A stretch of DNA of 61,621 nt from contig NZ_AZCZ01000015.1 of the NCBI RefSeq assembly GCF_001434055.1, positions 1-61,621 on the forward strand. The letters run 5' to 3'. How positions within the stretch are numbered: position 1 is the stretch's first letter; every line of letters begins with the position of its first letter. The position numbers and the translations under genes were made by a program. Positions 24,599-31,940 of this stretch are shown here, in pieces. The notes under the pieces are model-generated. The model was not told the origin of the DNA, ran no database searches, and was given only the letters and a program-made list of their open reading frames with translations. Source of the stretch: Levilactobacillus parabrevis ATCC 53295 (lineage in GTDB: Bacteria > Bacillota > Bacilli > Lactobacillales > Lactobacillaceae).

Positions 24599-26482
24599 AT
24601 GTGTGGATTCGTTGGCTACGTGAACCAAAAGGATGTTCCGGCTACCACGATTAATGATATGGCAGACCGCATCAAGCACCGGGGGCCAGATGACGAGGCT
24701 TACTTCAGTGATGACCAAGCTGTCATGGGTTTCCGTCGCTTGTCGATCATTGACTTGGCTCACGGTAAGCAACCAATGTACAACCGGGACCAGACGAAGG
24801 TCTTAACTTTTAATGGTGAAATTTATAACTATAAAGAAATTCGAGCTGACTTACAAAAGCTCGGCTACGAATTCCAAACGGACGTGGACTCTGAAGTTTT
24901 GATCCACGGTTATGATGCTTGGGGTCCTAAGTTATTGGACCGGCTTCGGGGAATGTACGCCTTTGCCATTTACGACAAGACGAAGAACGAAGTCTTTGGT
25001 GCCCGGGATCATTTCGGTATCAAGCCAATGTACTACTATGACGATGGTAAGACGTTCCTGTGGGCCTCTGAAATCAAAGCGTTCCTCGAACATCCAAACT
25101 TCAAAAAGGAATTCAACGAAACCTTATTGCCAATCCACTTGAGCTTTGAATTTATCCCATCACGGGACACCATGTTCAAGAACGTCTACAAGGTTTTACC
25201 TGGACAATACTTCATTCACCACGCAAACGGCGAAACGGAAACGCACCGTTACTTCAAGTTCAACTACGATCACATCGACAACAGCCAAACGGTTGAAGAG
25301 GATGCCAAGAAGATTCGCGGTATCGTTGACGAATCTGTAAAGACCCACATGATCGCCGATGTTGAAGTTGGGAGCTTCTTATCCAGTGGGATCGATTCTT
25401 CCTACGTGTTGAACGAAGCTTCTAAGCTTAAGCCAATTCAATCCTTCTCCTTAGGGTTCAAGAACTCTAAGTACAGTGAACTGAGTTGGTCCACTGAGTT
25501 TGCCAAGGAAATCAAGCAGAAGAACACGCCACTCTACATGACCGGGGAGGATTACTTCGATATCCTGCCAACTATCATGTACTACATGGATGAACCATTG
25601 TCTAACCCTTCAGCGATGCAGTTGTACTACCTGTCTAAAGGGACGCGTGAATCCGTGAAGGTTGCCCTGTCTGGTGAAGGGGCCGATGAATTCTTCGGGG
25701 GCTACAACACGTATCTCGAAGCGATTCCATTCGAACGTTACCAGAAGTGGGTGCCAAAGGGGATTCGGAAGATGCTGGGTGGCATCGCCGAAAAGTTTCC
25801 TCGCTTCCATGGGCGGCGGTTCCTGGTGCGTGGTGCGCAGCCATTGAGCGAACGCTACTACCGGGTCAACTACGTCTTTGACTACCATGATCGGAATAAG
25901 ATTTTGAAGAATCCTAAGCTCAACCAAGATGCTGGTGCTTACACTAAGCACTTGTTTGATGACGTTAAGGGCTTGGATGAAATGACGCAAATGCAATACT
26001 TTGACATCAACACTTGGTTGCCTTATGACATCTTACACAAGGCTGACCGGATGAGTATGGCGAACTCCCTGGAAGTACGGACCCCATTGGTTGATAAGGA
26101 AGTGGCGAAATTCGCCGCAACTATGCCAGTGAAGACGCGGATTCACACGGATGAGACCAAGGTTTCTCTGCGGACCGCTGCCGAGGCCGAATTGCCAGAA
26201 CGGGTAGCGAAGAAGGAAAAGATGGGCTTTCCATCCCCAATCGCTACTTGGATCAAGACGGAACCTTACAAGTCACGAATTATTGAAGCCTTCAATTCTG
26301 ACGTGGCTCACAAGTTCTTTGATACCGAAGCCTTAATGGATATCTTGCGTGAACACATCAACGGTAAGTCCAGCATGCAAAAGATCTTTACCATCTACAC
26401 GTTCATTCTCTGGTATGAAGTTTACTTCCCAGAAGACACGACGGCTAAGACGATTGATCTGGTCCACCGGACGCAAGTTTAA
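24599..26482 (+). CDS. asnB: glutamine-dependent asparagine synthetase, probably the D-Asp amidating (AsnH) type
   Basis: 627 aa from ATG 24599 (GGGG upstream), so the amidotransferase nucleophile is Cys2 (MCGFVGYVN). The N-terminal glutaminase domain has RGPDDEAYF and FNGEIYNY. The C-terminal synthetase domain has the PP-loop SFLSSGIDSSYV and LSGEGADEFFGGY. It makes amide groups from glutamine and ATP. The next two genes make and attach D-aspartate to peptidoglycan, so this paralogue probably amidates D-Asp to D-Asn on the cross-bridge, as AsnH does in lactococci and lactobacilli. That role is inferred from context; ordinary asparagine synthesis is the alternative. Confidence 0.92.
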   Translation: MCGFVGYVNQKDVPATTINDMADRIKHRGPDDEAYFSDDQAVMGFRRLSIIDLAHGKQPMYNRDQTKVLTFNGEIYNYKEIRADLQKLGYEFQTDVDSEVLIHGYDAWGPKLLDRLRGMYAFAIYDKTKNEVFGARDHFGIKPMYYYDDGKTFLWASEIKAFLEHPNFKKEFNETLLPIHLSFEFIPSRDTMFKNVYKVLPGQYFIHHANGETETHRYFKFNYDHIDNSQTVEEDAKKIRGIVDESVKTHMIADVEVGSFLSSGIDSSYVLNEASKLKPIQSFSLGFKNSKYSELSWSTEFAKEIKQKNTPLYMTGEDYFDILPTIMYYMDEPLSNPSAMQLYYLSKGTRESVKVALSGEGADEFFGGYNTYLEAIPFERYQKWVPKGIRKMLGGIAEKFPRFHGRRFLVRGAQPLSERYYRVNYVFDYHDRNKILKNPKLNQDAGAYTKHLFDDVKGLDEMTQMQYFDINTWLPYDILHKADRMSMANSLEVRTPLVDKEVAKFAATMPVKTRIHTDETKVSLRTAAEAELPERVAKKEKMGFPSPIATWIKTEPYKSRIIEAFNSDVAHKFFDTEALMDILREHINGKSSMQKIFTIYTFILWYEVYFPEDTTAKTIDLVHRTQV

Positions 26483-26613
26483 TAATTTACGATGGCGCCG
26501 TGCATTTACACGGCGCGTACATAACGCTCAAGGTTGCTATTGGACTCGTCCGCTAACAACCTTGCTTGCGTTTCATCAGATAAAAGTAGTTGTGAAGGGA
26601 CTTTTAAATAGTT
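26483..26613 (+). promoter_or_regulatory. asnB-D-Asp ligase spacer with perfect GC-rich hairpin
   Basis: GCGCCGTG-CATTTA-CACGGCGC forms a perfect 8-bp stem at about 26495-26516 with no T-run. A second loose inverted repeat, AAGGTTG / CAACCTT, lies at about 26531-26565. The first could stabilise or process the operon mRNA; it is not a canonical terminator. Confidence 0.45.
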
Positions 26614-27867
26614 ATGGAAAACAATGGCGTAAAATTCACCCCAATCTTGTTGGGGAGTGACTTCAACGTTTACGGGATGGCCCGGTCATTTTACGACCTG
26701 TACCATGAACCCGTTCAGGCCTTCGCCAGCATTCAGTTGGCCCCGACCCGCTACACCAAAGTGGTTAATTTGGAATTGATCCCCGGCTTCGATGAGGACC
26801 CCGTGTGGATTGAAACCATGCGGAAACTCAAGGAACGGTATGCCAATCATCCCGAACCCGTTATTTTAATTGGCTGTGGGGATGGTTATGCCCAACTGAT
26901 CAGTAAGCACAAGGCTGAATTGGAAGATGTCTTTATCTGCCCATACATTGATTACGATAAATTGCGGCACCTAAACAACAAGGAAAACTTCTATAAGGTG
27001 TGTGACCAGTACGATTTGCCTTACCCGGCAACGCGGATCATTACCAAGGATGAAGCAACTAGTGGCGATATCGAGCAGCCTTTCGATTACCCGGTTGCCT
27101 TGAAGCCAGCTAATAGCGTGGAATGGCTCGACGTGCACTTTGAGGGTCGGAAGAAGGCTTTCCGGATTCAGAGTGAAGCCGAGTTCAAGGACATCGTGGC
27201 CAAGGCTTATGCCAATGGCTACACGTCCGATCTGATCTTGCAGGACTTCGTGCCCGGTGATGATAGCAACATGCGGGTGCTGAACGCCTACGTGGATCAG
27301 CACCACCACGTGAAGATGATGTGCTTGGGCCATCCCCTGTTGGAAGATCCCGCACCATCGGCCATCGGTAACTACGTGGCCATCATTCCGGAATATAACG
27401 AAACGATTTACAAAAACATCCAGACCTTCCTGGAAGCCATCGACTTTACCGGTTATGCCAACTTTGACATGAAGTATGACGTCCGTGACCACAGCTTCAA
27501 GTTGTTTGAAATCAACTTGCGGCAGGGGCGGAGCAGTTTCTTCGTGACGTTGAACGGCTACAACCTTGCGGATTGGGTCGTTAAGGACTATGTTAAGGGT
27601 GAACTGGTTGATGCACCGACTGTTTACGGAAACAAGGATGAGAGCCAACACGCCCTGTGGCTGGGAGTTCCTGTCAAGGTTTTCAAGCAGTACACGCGTG
27701 AAAATGCCGACAAGGAACGCGCCCTCAAGCTGATTGCAGCGGGCAAGTATGGCACCACGTATCGTTATGATCAGGATATGAACCTGAAGCGTTGGGCCTT
27801 AATCCAGTGGATGCAACACAACTACACGGTCAACTTTAAGAAGTACTTCGCAGAAAACAAGGGGTAA
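26614..27867 (+). CDS. D-aspartate ligase (ATP-grasp), peptidoglycan cross-bridge
   Basis: 417 aa. An ATP-grasp enzyme with an N-terminal pre-ATP-grasp fold (residues 1-120), then KENFYKVCDQYDLPYPATRII, DLILQDFVPGDD and the metal-binding FKLFEINLRQGRSSFF near residue 305. This matches the Asl family of Enterococcus faecium, which joins D-Asp to the lysine side chain of UDP-MurNAc-pentapeptide. It stands between the amidating synthetase and the racemase. No signal peptide, so cytosolic. The ribosome site (AAGGGA) is about 13 bases upstream of ATG, slightly far. Confidence 0.88.
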   Translation: MENNGVKFTPILLGSDFNVYGMARSFYDLYHEPVQAFASIQLAPTRYTKVVNLELIPGFDEDPVWIETMRKLKERYANHPEPVILIGCGDGYAQLISKHKAELEDVFICPYIDYDKLRHLNNKENFYKVCDQYDLPYPATRIITKDEATSGDIEQPFDYPVALKPANSVEWLDVHFEGRKKAFRIQSEAEFKDIVAKAYANGYTSDLILQDFVPGDDSNMRVLNAYVDQHHHVKMMCLGHPLLEDPAPSAIGNYVAIIPEYNETIYKNIQTFLEAIDFTGYANFDMKYDVRDHSFKLFEINLRQGRSSFFVTLNGYNLADWVVKDYVKGELVDAPTVYGNKDESQHALWLGVPVKVFKQYTRENADKERALKLIAAGKYGTTYRYDQDMNLKRWALIQWMQHNYTVNFKKYFAENKG

Positions 27868-27872
27868 TTGCC

Positions 27873-28583
27873 ATGCAAAAATTCTTTACGATTATTGGCG
27901 GCATGGGCACCATGGCCACCGAAAGTTATTTACATCAATTGAACTTACGGACGCCGGCTCACGCCGATCAGGAGTATTTGAATTATATTTTGGTCAACCA
28001 CGCCACGGTGCCGGACCGGACGGACTATATCTTGGATCACAGTCAGCCCAATCCGTTACCGAGCTTGTTAGAGGATATTCAGCAGCAGAGTCAGCTGAAC
28101 CCGGCATTCTTCACGTTGCCTTGCAACACGGCGCATTATTTCTATGACGATCTGCAAGCGGCTACCGACATTCCCATCCTGCACATGCCACGCGAGACGG
28201 TTAAGGAAATCAAGCGCCGGTATCCGGATGCCAAACGTATCGGAATTACCGGGACGCGAGGAACCATTGCCGATAAGGTCTACGAGGATGAGGTGCAGGC
28301 GGCCGGGTTAACGCCCGTTCTGCCAACGGATGCCATCGAAGATGAGACGATGACGCTGATCTACCATTACATTAAAGAAAACAACGAAGTCAACGCCGAC
28401 CTGTTTCATCGCATCATTCGTGAAATGATGACGGAACAGCACGCCGACGTGGTTATCTTGGGCTGCACGGAGCTTTCACTCGCTCAGGAACGGGAACCCG
28501 AGACGACTTTCCCAACGGCCGACAGCCAATCTATTTTGGTCGACCGGACGCTGGAACTGGCTTTGAAGATGCGCGAAGCATAA
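27873..28583 (+). CDS. racD: aspartate racemase
   Basis: 236 aa. The Asp/Glu racemase family has two catalytic cysteines: seen in FFTLPCNTAHYF (first half) and VILGCTELSLA (second half). It makes D-aspartate from L-aspartate, the substrate of the preceding ligase, without PLP. It begins 5 bp after the ligase stop, so the genes are cotranscribed, and the operon ends in a strong terminator. Confidence 0.93.
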   Translation: MQKFFTIIGGMGTMATESYLHQLNLRTPAHADQEYLNYILVNHATVPDRTDYILDHSQPNPLPSLLEDIQQQSQLNPAFFTLPCNTAHYFYDDLQAATDIPILHMPRETVKEIKRRYPDAKRIGITGTRGTIADKVYEDEVQAAGLTPVLPTDAIEDETMTLIYHYIKENNEVNADLFHRIIREMMTEQHADVVILGCTELSLAQEREPETTFPTADSQSILVDRTLELALKMREA

Positions 28584-28593
28584 ATTTCGACAG

Positions 28594-28634
28594 TCAAAAA
28601 CGGACCTGCTCATAACGAGCGGGTCCGTTTTGCT
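28594..28634. terminator. bidirectional terminator of the cross-bridge operon
   Basis: AAAACGGACC.GCTC / GAGC.GGTCCGTTTT stem, with T-run both ways; also stops the minus-strand gene at 28647. Confidence 0.93.
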
Positions 28635-28646
28635 TACAGGCAACTA

Positions 28647-28988
28647 TTATCGAAAGGCTAAAGTTAGGCCCAGACCAACCGTGATCAGACCCACAACGCC
28701 CAGTACCCAGTAGATCAAGTGGGGGGTATCACGTTCCATTTTGCGGCCAAAACTGACTTCAATCAGCGCGATGGTGGCAATCCCCAAGACAAACTTGAGA
28801 CTGATTAACAGGGGGGCGTGACCGAACGTTCGAATACTCAGGACAACGCCACTAATGATCATGACCAGGTAGGCCAGTCTCGCCAGTAGTAAGAATTGCG
28901 TCACGCGTTTTTCCGAGTGACGTGTTAGACCGAAGATCACCAGAATCGTCAGGATGATCCAGGTCCAAAAATGTAAGGCTAACCACAT
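28647..28988 (-). CDS. YisL-family (DUF1516) membrane protein
   Basis: 113 aa from ATG 28988 with GGGAGCGG upstream; a GTG start seven codons earlier is less supported. Four hydrophobic helices: LHFWTWIILTILVIFGL, RLAYLVMIISGVVLS, LKFVLGIATIALIE and WVLGVVGLITVGLGLTL. The short loops and length match the YisL/DUF1516 family. Function unknown. Confidence 0.72.
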   Translation of the reverse strand: MWLALHFWTWIILTILVIFGLTRHSEKRVTQFLLLARLAYLVMIISGVVLSIRTFGHAPLLISLKFVLGIATIALIEVSFGRKMERDTPHLIYWVLGVVGLITVGLGLTLAFR

Positions 28989-29050
28989 CGTAACCGCTCC
29001 CTTAAGCACTATTTACGTCCAGAGTACCATATTGGAGGGGCGAAAGTGAA

Positions 29051-29581
29051 CTAATTTACCCGGTGATAAACGACTTCGGCTAATGGACCATATTGGTTGG
29101 TAGTCATTAGCTGATAATTTTGGGGCTGTGTGAGCTCGCCGAATAGGCGTTTGCCAGTACCCAACAGAATGGGCGCAATCTGAATATACAGGTCGTCGAC
29201 GAGGTTAGCGGCTAGAAGTGGGGTGAGGACGCCGCTGCCACCGACAATCCAGACGTTACCCGACTGCTGAGCCAGCTGAGTGGCCAGAGTGACCACGTCC
29301 GTTGACGTAAAGGTGTAGCCGGGCTGGGATGGTCTAGCCTGACGAGACAGCACGTAGCTGACCATAGCGGGATTGTGAGGATTCAGTGGACTTCCTGGCG
29401 CCATGGTTTGAACCGCCTCGTAGGTGACCCGGCCCAGGATGGCGCTCGACATGGCGGCGAGGGTGTCAGCGCCCACGTCGGCGGGAATGTTCGGCAGTCC
29501 GGTCAGCCAGTCAATGTTATCATCCGTGGTCGCCAGGTAACCATCGAGAGAAATAGCACCGTAGAATTGAATTTTACCCAT
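29051..29581 (-). CDS. dihydrofolate-reductase-fold protein (RibD C-terminal family)
   Basis: 176 aa with the reductase-type fold: IQFYGAISLDGYLA at the start, AILGRVTYEAVQTM in the NADPH-binding region, VWIVGGSGVLTPLL and the terminal strand PILLGTGKRLFGEL. Relatives such as YwjB are NADPH-dependent reductases whose substrates are unknown; this is not the folate-pathway FolA enzyme. Start ATG with AAAGGAG upstream. Confidence 0.85.
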   Translation of the reverse strand: MGKIQFYGAISLDGYLATTDDNIDWLTGLPNIPADVGADTLAAMSSAILGRVTYEAVQTMAPGSPLNPHNPAMVSYVLSRQARPSQPGYTFTSTDVVTLATQLAQQSGNVWIVGGSGVLTPLLAANLVDDLYIQIAPILLGTGKRLFGELTQPQNYQLMTTNQYGPLAEVVYHRVN

Positions 29582-29600
29582 GTAAGGTCACTCCTTTAGT

Positions 29601-29638
29601 CAAAAGGGGCGCAACCCCCATGGTGTTGCGCCCCTTAA
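29601..29638 (-). terminator. amidase terminator
   Basis: Perfect 12-bp stem AAGGGGCGCAAC / GTTGCGCCCCTT followed on the minus strand by TTTTGACT. Confidence 0.9.
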
Positions 29639-29648
29639 TGTCTATTTG

Positions 29649-30896
29649 TTAGTTTAAGTTCAGGCTCGTGGACTTGGCCCAGTAAGTGTTACCAGCAACG
29701 GCAACACGGTACCAAGTTGATCCATCGCTGGACTTATAGCCCTTTTTATTGATCTTGGCAGTAGTTCCCGCCTTGAAGTCTTGCGTGTGGGCCATCGTCT
29801 TGGACAGGTAGTCTGAGTTCAGGACGTGGTTGTATAACGCATAGTTCTTGGTGGTCTTCAGGGTTGGCGTCCCGTTAGCGTCACTGTAGCTGACCTTAGG
29901 GAAGTTCAGCACCTTGTTGTAGACCCAGTACTTGTAACCGGAGTTCTTGCTGAAACGAATCCGGTACCAAGTACCACTCCAGCCGCCCTTTTTGACGCCT
30001 CGGCTATCGACGTAGACCTTGGCCCCGCGATAGTCGGAACTCAGGTTGGACCAGCCAATCTTCCGGGCGCCATTCGTGCCTTTAACGTGATTGTAGACGG
30101 TCCAGTTGGTGTAGTTGTTGGCCAACGTAGCCGTTTCGTTGTTCCCGCCGTGGTAGTACTTCACGGTCTTAGGCTTAGCTACCGTATGCTGTGTGGATTC
30201 GTCGGGAGTCTCGTCAGTGGTCGTGTTATCCGTGGTGCCACCGAGACTTGCATACTGTGACTTAACCAGGCTAACAAAGTCAGTCATGTTGTAGGTTGTG
30301 CCGAAGTACTTCCGAGCGTTAGTGGACCAGTAACCATCGGGATCGGTATGGTTCGTCCCACCCAGTTGATTAGAGACATCGTGGTGGGAAAGAACTGTCG
30401 TGTACCGCTTTGGTGTTAATCCATACTGTTTAAGAATGTAAGCCGTGTAGTAGGCCGCATTGTTTAATTCGGAGGCGAAGGCTGACTTTGAGTGAACCTC
30501 GACTTGTTCGAATTGCACGTAACGCTGGTTGGCTACCGGGCCAGCTCCCCAGCACAGGTACTTCGTGTTGGCGATGTTGATGATGTTACTGGCATCAACG
30601 AAGGTGTGCACGAAGGCGTTGTTATAGTGGCTAGTCATGTAGCTGATTTCACCAAAAATATTGGAATTAGGGTTGGCCGTTTCGTGGACGACGACCCCTT
30701 CAGGCTTGTTGTGCCGGTACTTATTTTGAGGCAAGACCGATTGGTAGGCCTTTTTGATCTTGGGGGTGCTGTAATCTTGATTACCAATGTAGGTATTGAT
30801 TGCATTGGCACTAGCGGTCGTGGATGACCAGAATAATCCCAGACATCCCGCCGTGAGGGCGATTCCCCGAATCGTCCAGCGTTGCCATTTCTTCAT
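29649..30896 (-). CDS. secreted N-acetylmuramoyl-L-alanine amidase with GW modules
   Basis: 415 aa. Residues 1-31 are a signal peptide (cleavage after ASA). Residues about 40-215 are an amidase-2 (PGRP-like) domain with zinc-ligand segments GVVVHETAN, FVHTFVDAS and NHTDPDGYW. A Thr/Asp-rich linker follows (residues about 218-240). The C-terminus has two GW/SH3-8 modules, with WTVYNHVKG...GWSNLS and YALYNHVLN...KAGTTAKINKKG, which bind lipoteichoic acid. Cuts the amide bond between MurNAc and L-Ala outside the cell. An autolysin role is inferred. Confidence 0.92.
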   Translation of the reverse strand: MKKWQRWTIRGIALTAGCLGLFWSSTTASANAINTYIGNQDYSTPKIKKAYQSVLPQNKYRHNKPEGVVVHETANPNSNIFGEISYMTSHYNNAFVHTFVDASNIINIANTKYLCWGAGPVANQRYVQFEQVEVHSKSAFASELNNAAYYTAYILKQYGLTPKRYTTVLSHHDVSNQLGGTNHTDPDGYWSTNARKYFGTTYNMTDFVSLVKSQYASLGGTTDNTTTDETPDESTQHTVAKPKTVKYYHGGNNETATLANNYTNWTVYNHVKGTNGARKIGWSNLSSDYRGAKVYVDSRGVKKGGWSGTWYRIRFSKNSGYKYWVYNKVLNFPKVSYSDANGTPTLKTTKNYALYNHVLNSDYLSKTMAHTQDFKAGTTAKINKKGYKSSDGSTWYRVAVAGNTYWAKSTSLNLN

Positions 30897-31236
30897 AATA
30901 ACTTCTCCTCCTACTGAGTATCTCTTATCTTAAAAAAAGATGTAACGCAACGACTCGATTATAACGTATTTTTCAAAGGTTGAATATTGAATAGCTTATG
31001 GGGTGATCTATCGGTGAAGTTCGGAGTTTCGACATGCATAGTGAGAAAAGGGCGGATAGTGTCGCTAACTGTCGGATTCTTGCGTGTTTTACATGATATT
31101 TACAATAAAAGTTCGGAATTAACTGTTTGTTTCAATGTTCTTACAATTCTGTGGCAGAAATGGCAGACGCATTTGCTTGCGGTCACGCCAGAAGTTGGCT
31201 ATAATTATTATTTGCATACGAAAGGAGCGACGAACA
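30897..31236. other. 340-bp divergent intergenic region
   Basis: Contains the amidase ribosome site (minus) and, for the plus strand, a promoter TTGCGG (31177-31182) with a 17-bp spacer and TATAAT (31200-31205). No gene seen. Confidence 0.7.
31177..31205 (+). promoter_or_regulatory. sigma-A-type promoter of the YkvS-like gene
   Basis: -35 TTGCGG, 17-bp spacer, -10 TATAAT. The gene's AAAGGAG lies 14 bases further on. Confidence 0.8.
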
Positions 31237-31479
31237 ATGGCTGATGAAACGACTGATACAACAGAGATTAAGATTGGCGATTACGTTGCGGCAAAGAAGT
31301 TTGGTCCCCTGGAACACAATTTCACGGGTGAAGTGACCAAAGTGTATGATAATTCAGTTTTAGTTGAGATCCGCGACTACGATCCAGCTGATAAAACGGC
31401 GGTCGGGGACATGAATAACCGTGCCGTTGTACGTAAGTCAGCTGCTAAGATTACGGGCAACAAAGCAGACGAAAACTAG
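31237..31479 (+). CDS. YkvS-like DUF2187 protein
   Basis: 80 aa from ATG 31237 with AAAGGAG upstream; frames beginning earlier overlap the promoter. The core EIKIGDYVAAKKFGPLEHNFTGEVTKVYDNSVLVEI is an SH3-like beta-barrel pattern of DUF2187 (Bacillus YkvS). Small, soluble and acidic at the N-terminus. Function unknown. Confidence 0.7.
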   Translation: MADETTDTTEIKIGDYVAAKKFGPLEHNFTGEVTKVYDNSVLVEIRDYDPADKTAVGDMNNRAVVRKSAAKITGNKADEN

Positions 31480-31516
31480 TTTTTAACAATTTTTTGAATT
31501 TATTTGCAAAAAGATA

Positions 31517-31545
31517 ATGACAACTCACAGATGGTATGCTATACT
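31517..31545 (+). promoter_or_regulatory. tRNA-Gly promoter
   Basis: -35 ATGACA, 17-bp spacer, extended -10 TGC-TATACT, 12 bp before the tRNA start. Confidence 0.8.
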
Positions 31546-31557
31546 TTTCTGTGTTGT

Positions 31558-31628
31558 GCGGGTGTAGTTTAGTGGTAAAATTCAAGCTTCCCAAGCTTGT
31601 GTCGCGGGTCCGATTCCCGTCACCCGCT
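31558..31628 (+). tRNA. tRNA-Gly (CCC)
   Basis: 71 nt with anticodon CCC (loop TTCCCAA), acceptor GCGGGTG pairing with CACCCGC and discriminator T. Read GGG codons. It stands alone, directly before the argS T-box leader. Confidence 0.95.
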
Positions 31629-31635
31629 TTCGAAT

Positions 31636-31667
31636 GGGGCGGCCTTTAGGGTCGTCTTTCTTATTAT
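31636..31667 (+). terminator. tRNA-Gly terminator
   Basis: Imperfect stem GGCGGCC / GGTCGTC with G-T pairs, then TTTCTTATTATT. Confidence 0.6.
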
Positions 31668-31677
31668 TCGAAAGCAC

Positions 31678-31868
31678 CTCAGACGAATTAGTACGGTGGG
31701 TATAATTTTCAGCGAATCCGGGAGGCTGTGAGCCGGGTAATTTCACCATCGGAACGGAGCGGCTGAGTCAATTAAATTGATCATTTAAGTGGACTTTTAA
31801 GTCAATCAGAGTGGTACCGCGGGAAATCTCGTCTCTTACAAATATTTTTGTAGGGGACGTTTTTTTAT
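31678..31868 (+). promoter_or_regulatory. T-box leader of argS, specifier CGG
   Basis: Stem I base CTCAG (31678-31682) pairs with CTGAG (31763-31767). The specifier loop shows AGTA (31690-31693) opposite GAA followed by CGG (31755-31757) and a purine, so the codon read is CGG, arginine. The T-box sequence GTGGTACCGCGG lies near 31811-31822 (bulge TGGT, matching a tRNA ending in A-CCA). The terminator CGTCTCTTACAA / TTGTAGGGGACG with seven Ts lies at about 31829-31866. Uncharged tRNA-Arg(CCG) should favour antitermination and argS expression. Confidence 0.9.
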
Positions 31869-31940
31869 CCCACCGGTGAAATGATGTAAACTAAGAGCAC
31901 AACGTCATTGATGAAGTGAATTATAGGGAGGAAAATTAGC

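Noticed and set aside
26971-27651. 226-codon minus-strand frame inside the D-Asp ligase gene
   Set aside because: Shadow of a strongly supported ATP-grasp gene; no initiation signals.
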